Source: an uncultured Selenomonadales bacterium | GTDB taxonomy: Bacteria; Bacillota; Negativicutes; DSM-1736; Dendrosporobacteraceae | Assembly: GCA_946407015.1 (NCBI GenBank) | Contig: CAMJML010000016.1 | Span: forward strand, 1-64,000 | Direction: 5' to 3' | Length of the DNA stretch: 64,000 nucleotides | In this document: piece by piece, positions 62,327 to 64,000 of the stretch | How positions within the stretch are numbered: position 1 is the stretch's first letter | Layout: each line of letters starts with the position of its first letter | The notes under the pieces: model-generated | Seen by the model: only the letters and a program-made list of their open reading frames with translations | The model's database searches: none | Told to the model about the DNA's origin: nothing | Made by a program: the position numbers and the translations under genes

Positions 62327-63076
62327 ATGAATCATGCCAACAATGAGGTATTGCTTGAAATACAGGGATTGCAGAAAAGCTATGGCGGCAGGAATGTCTT
62401 GAATCAGATTAACCTGGACGTTCATAAGGGTGAAGTCGTGGTCATTCTGGGACCGTCAGGGTGCGGGAAAAGTACGCTGCTGCGCTGTTTGAACGGTCTG
62501 GAAAGCATTCAGGGCGGAACGATCCGGTTTGCGGGGCAAGACCTTACCACTGAAGGAGTTAATTGGCAAAAAGTCCGTCAGCAGATTGGAATGGTATTTC
62601 AAAATTATGATTTATTTCCGCATATGACGGTGATTGAGAACATCTTGCTGGGACCAACCAAAGTTCAGAATAAGCCCCGGCAGGAGGCACTCCAGCAGGC
62701 TGAACAGTTGTTGGCACGTGTGGGATTATTGGAGCGCAAGGACTCTTATCCCCGTGAACTTTCCGGCGGTCAGAAGCAGCGCATTGCCATTGTGCGGGCT
62801 TTGTGCATGAACCCGGAAATCATGCTCTTTGATGAGGTGACAGCGGCTCTCGATCCTGAGATGGTCCGGGAGGTGCTGGATGTTATCCTGGGGCTGGCTA
62901 AACAGGGGATGACCATGCTCATTGTTACGCATGAAATGGGCTTTGCGCAGGCCGTAGCCGACCGGATTGTCTTTCTGGATGCCGGCAAAATTTGTGAAAC
63001 AGGCAAACCGGCTGATTTCTTTGCCAACCCGCAAACTGAGCGGGCTAAACAATTTTTAAATAGATTTCAATATTAA
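62327..63076 (+). CDS. Amino-acid ABC transporter ATPase
   Basis: 249 residues from ATG 62327, after TAGGAAG; the frame extends to 62303 into the permease end. PAAT-type ATPase: Walker [11 protein letters not shown]-loop [13 protein letters not shown], signature LSGGQKQR, Walker [14 protein letters not shown] (with E-V where most read E-P), H-loop THEMGFAQ. It powers import of the amino acid caught by the binding protein. Confidence 0.94.
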   Translation: MNHANNEVLLEIQGLQKSYGGRNVLNQINLDVHKGEVVVILGPSGCGKSTLLRCLNGLESIQGGTIRFAGQDLTTEGVNWQKVRQQIGMVFQNYDLFPHMTVIENILLGPTKVQNKPRQEALQQAEQLLARVGLLERKDSYPRELSGGQKQRIAIVRALCMNPEIMLFDEVTAALDPEMVREVLDVILGLAKQGMTMLIVTHEMGFAQAVADRIVFLDAGKICETGKPADFFANPQTERAKQFLNRFQY

Positions 63077-63095
63077 AAAGAAAGAGGGATGAATC

Positions 63096-63959
63096 ATGGG
63101 TTTGAAAAAGATTTTGGCAGTCATGTTGAGTACGTTGTTCTTGGTAGGGGTGTTAGCAGGCTGCGGCTCCAGTACCCAAACTGCAGGTAAGCCGGAGGCG
63201 GCGAAAAGCAGTATTGAAGAAATTAAAAAACGGGGCACCATTCGCATTGGTGTATTCAGTGACAAACCACCCTTTGGTTATGTGGATGCCAATGGCAAAA
63301 ATCAAGGATTTGACGTTTATATTGCTAAGCGGTTTGCCAAAGATTTATTAGGGGATGAATCAAAAGTAGAATTTGTCCTAGTCGAGGCCGCCAGCCGGGT
63401 TGAATTTTTGCAAGCCAATAAAGTCGATATCATTTTAGCGAATTTTACCGTGACGGATGAAAGAAAACAAAAAGTTGATTTTGCCAACCCTTACATGAAA
63501 GTAGCGTTAGGCGTGGTTTCACCAAGCGGTCAGCCGATTAAATCGGTCGATGAGTTGAAAGGCAAGAAGCTGATTGTTAATAAAGGCACTACCGCTGAAA
63601 CCTACTTCACGAAAAACCATCCGGAAATCGAACTGTTAAAATATGATCAAAATACCGAAGCTTTCGAAGCCTTGAAGGATAAACGCGGTGCGGCTCTGGC
63701 CCATGACAATACGCTGCTGTTTGCCTGGGCAAAGGAAAACAATGGCTATACGGTGGGTATCCCAACATTAGGCAGTCTGGATACCATTGCTCCGGCCGTC
63801 AAAAAAGGCAATACCGAATTGCTGAACTGGATTAATGCCGAGTTGGAAACACTGGGTAAAGAAAACTTTATCCACAAAGCCTATGATGCAACCTTAAAAC
63901 CGGCTTACAGCGATGATATCAGCCCTGAATCCATTGTGGTTGAAGGCGGAAAACTGTAA
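63096..63959 (+). CDS. CjaA-like cysteine-binding lipoprotein
   Basis: 287 residues with a lipoprotein signal (lipobox LAGC at about 20-23). The SBP_bac_3 domain is close to Campylobacter CjaA, a cysteine-binding protein: GVFSDKPPFGYVDANGKNQG, VEAASRVEFLQANKVDIILA, NPYMKVALGV, NKGTTAETYF, LKYDQNTEAFEAL and APAVKKGN. Cysteine is therefore the likely substrate of this transporter. Last gene seen of the operon; the window ends 41 bases later. Confidence 0.92.
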   Translation: MGLKKILAVMLSTLFLVGVLAGCGSSTQTAGKPEAAKSSIEEIKKRGTIRIGVFSDKPPFGYVDANGKNQGFDVYIAKRFAKDLLGDESKVEFVLVEAASRVEFLQANKVDIILANFTVTDERKQKVDFANPYMKVALGVVSPSGQPIKSVDELKGKKLIVNKGTTAETYFTKNHPEIELLKYDQNTEAFEALKDKRGAALAHDNTLLFAWAKENNGYTVGIPTLGSLDTIAPAVKKGNTELLNWINAELETLGKENFIHKAYDATLKPAYSDDISPESIVVEGGKL

Positions 63960-64000
63960 AGCAAGCCATATGAAAGAGGCTGGAATTTGTTAATCAAATT

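Overview
The window looks like chromosome from a diderm, endospore-forming Firmicute of the class Negativicutes (Sporomusaceae-like). It carries Firmicute signals: AAGGAGG-type ribosome binding sites, a Spo0E-like phosphatase, a T-box, a glycine riboswitch, ECF transporters and LrgAB. It also carries outer-membrane machinery: a TonB-dependent receptor, ExbB/ExbD/TonB and an RND-type periplasmic adaptor. Rubrerythrins and a DUF1540 protein fit an anaerobe. The genus is inference. I saw no rRNA, tRNA, CRISPR array, insertion sequence or phage genes.

Layout. 1-5.7 kb: a collagen-like surface protein cut by the window edge, an M23 peptidase, an orphan efflux adaptor, an XRE regulator divergent from a diguanylate cyclase over paired palindromes, a Spo0E-like protein and Cfa. 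6-9.5 kb: an Spx/ArsC-like protein, a possible structured RNA, guanine deaminase, DapA and HypA. 9.6-16.8 kb: an iron-siderophore locus (receptor, DUF3649, PepSY reductase, ExbB, ExbD, TonB) divergent from an AraC regulator, with two identical Fur-like boxes between. 17-24 kb: an HD-GYP protein, a MarR/MFS efflux pair, rubrerythrin, threonine aldolase, reverse rubrerythrin with DUF1540, and a second HD protein. 24-30.5 kb: a glycine riboswitch before a Liv-type binding protein, an MCP, and a nitroreductase/MarR/secreted-protein unit with matching palindromes.

30.5-42 kb, mostly minus strand: DUF2157/GDYXXLXY, a T-box-led ECF transporter with a TrpP-like S component, LrgAB, a lone ATC hydrolase, a CbiMQO cobalt/nickel transporter, CarD and MscS. 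42.5-49.5 kb: a D-aminoacylase, then an IclR (KdgR-like) regulator divergent from kduI-kduD-kdgT-kdgK-eda, a complete route from uronate-derived keturonates to pyruvate and glyceraldehyde 3-phosphate. 49.5-53 kb: a P1B-type ATPase operon with two HMA_2-like proteins and a third copy of the Fur-like box. 53-60.7 kb: a CNNM/CorC protein with a structured leader, a PLP sulfur lyase, a membrane HD-GYP sensor, Lrp, an MBL-fold hydrolase, GNAT and a gamma-glutamylcyclotransferase. 61-64 kb: a CjaA-like cysteine ABC transporter with a promoter and attenuator-like leader.

Themes are metal homeostasis under a shared Fur-like box, c-di-GMP turnover (one cyclase, three HD/HD-GYP proteins), and RNA-controlled amino-acid uptake. 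The best candidates for something new are the T-box/TrpP-like transporter with its own ECF module, the unassigned RNA-like element before guanine deaminase, the structured leader before the CNNM gene, and the head-first collagen-like protein with a probable CTG start. All calls come from reading the sequence; no database search was run.
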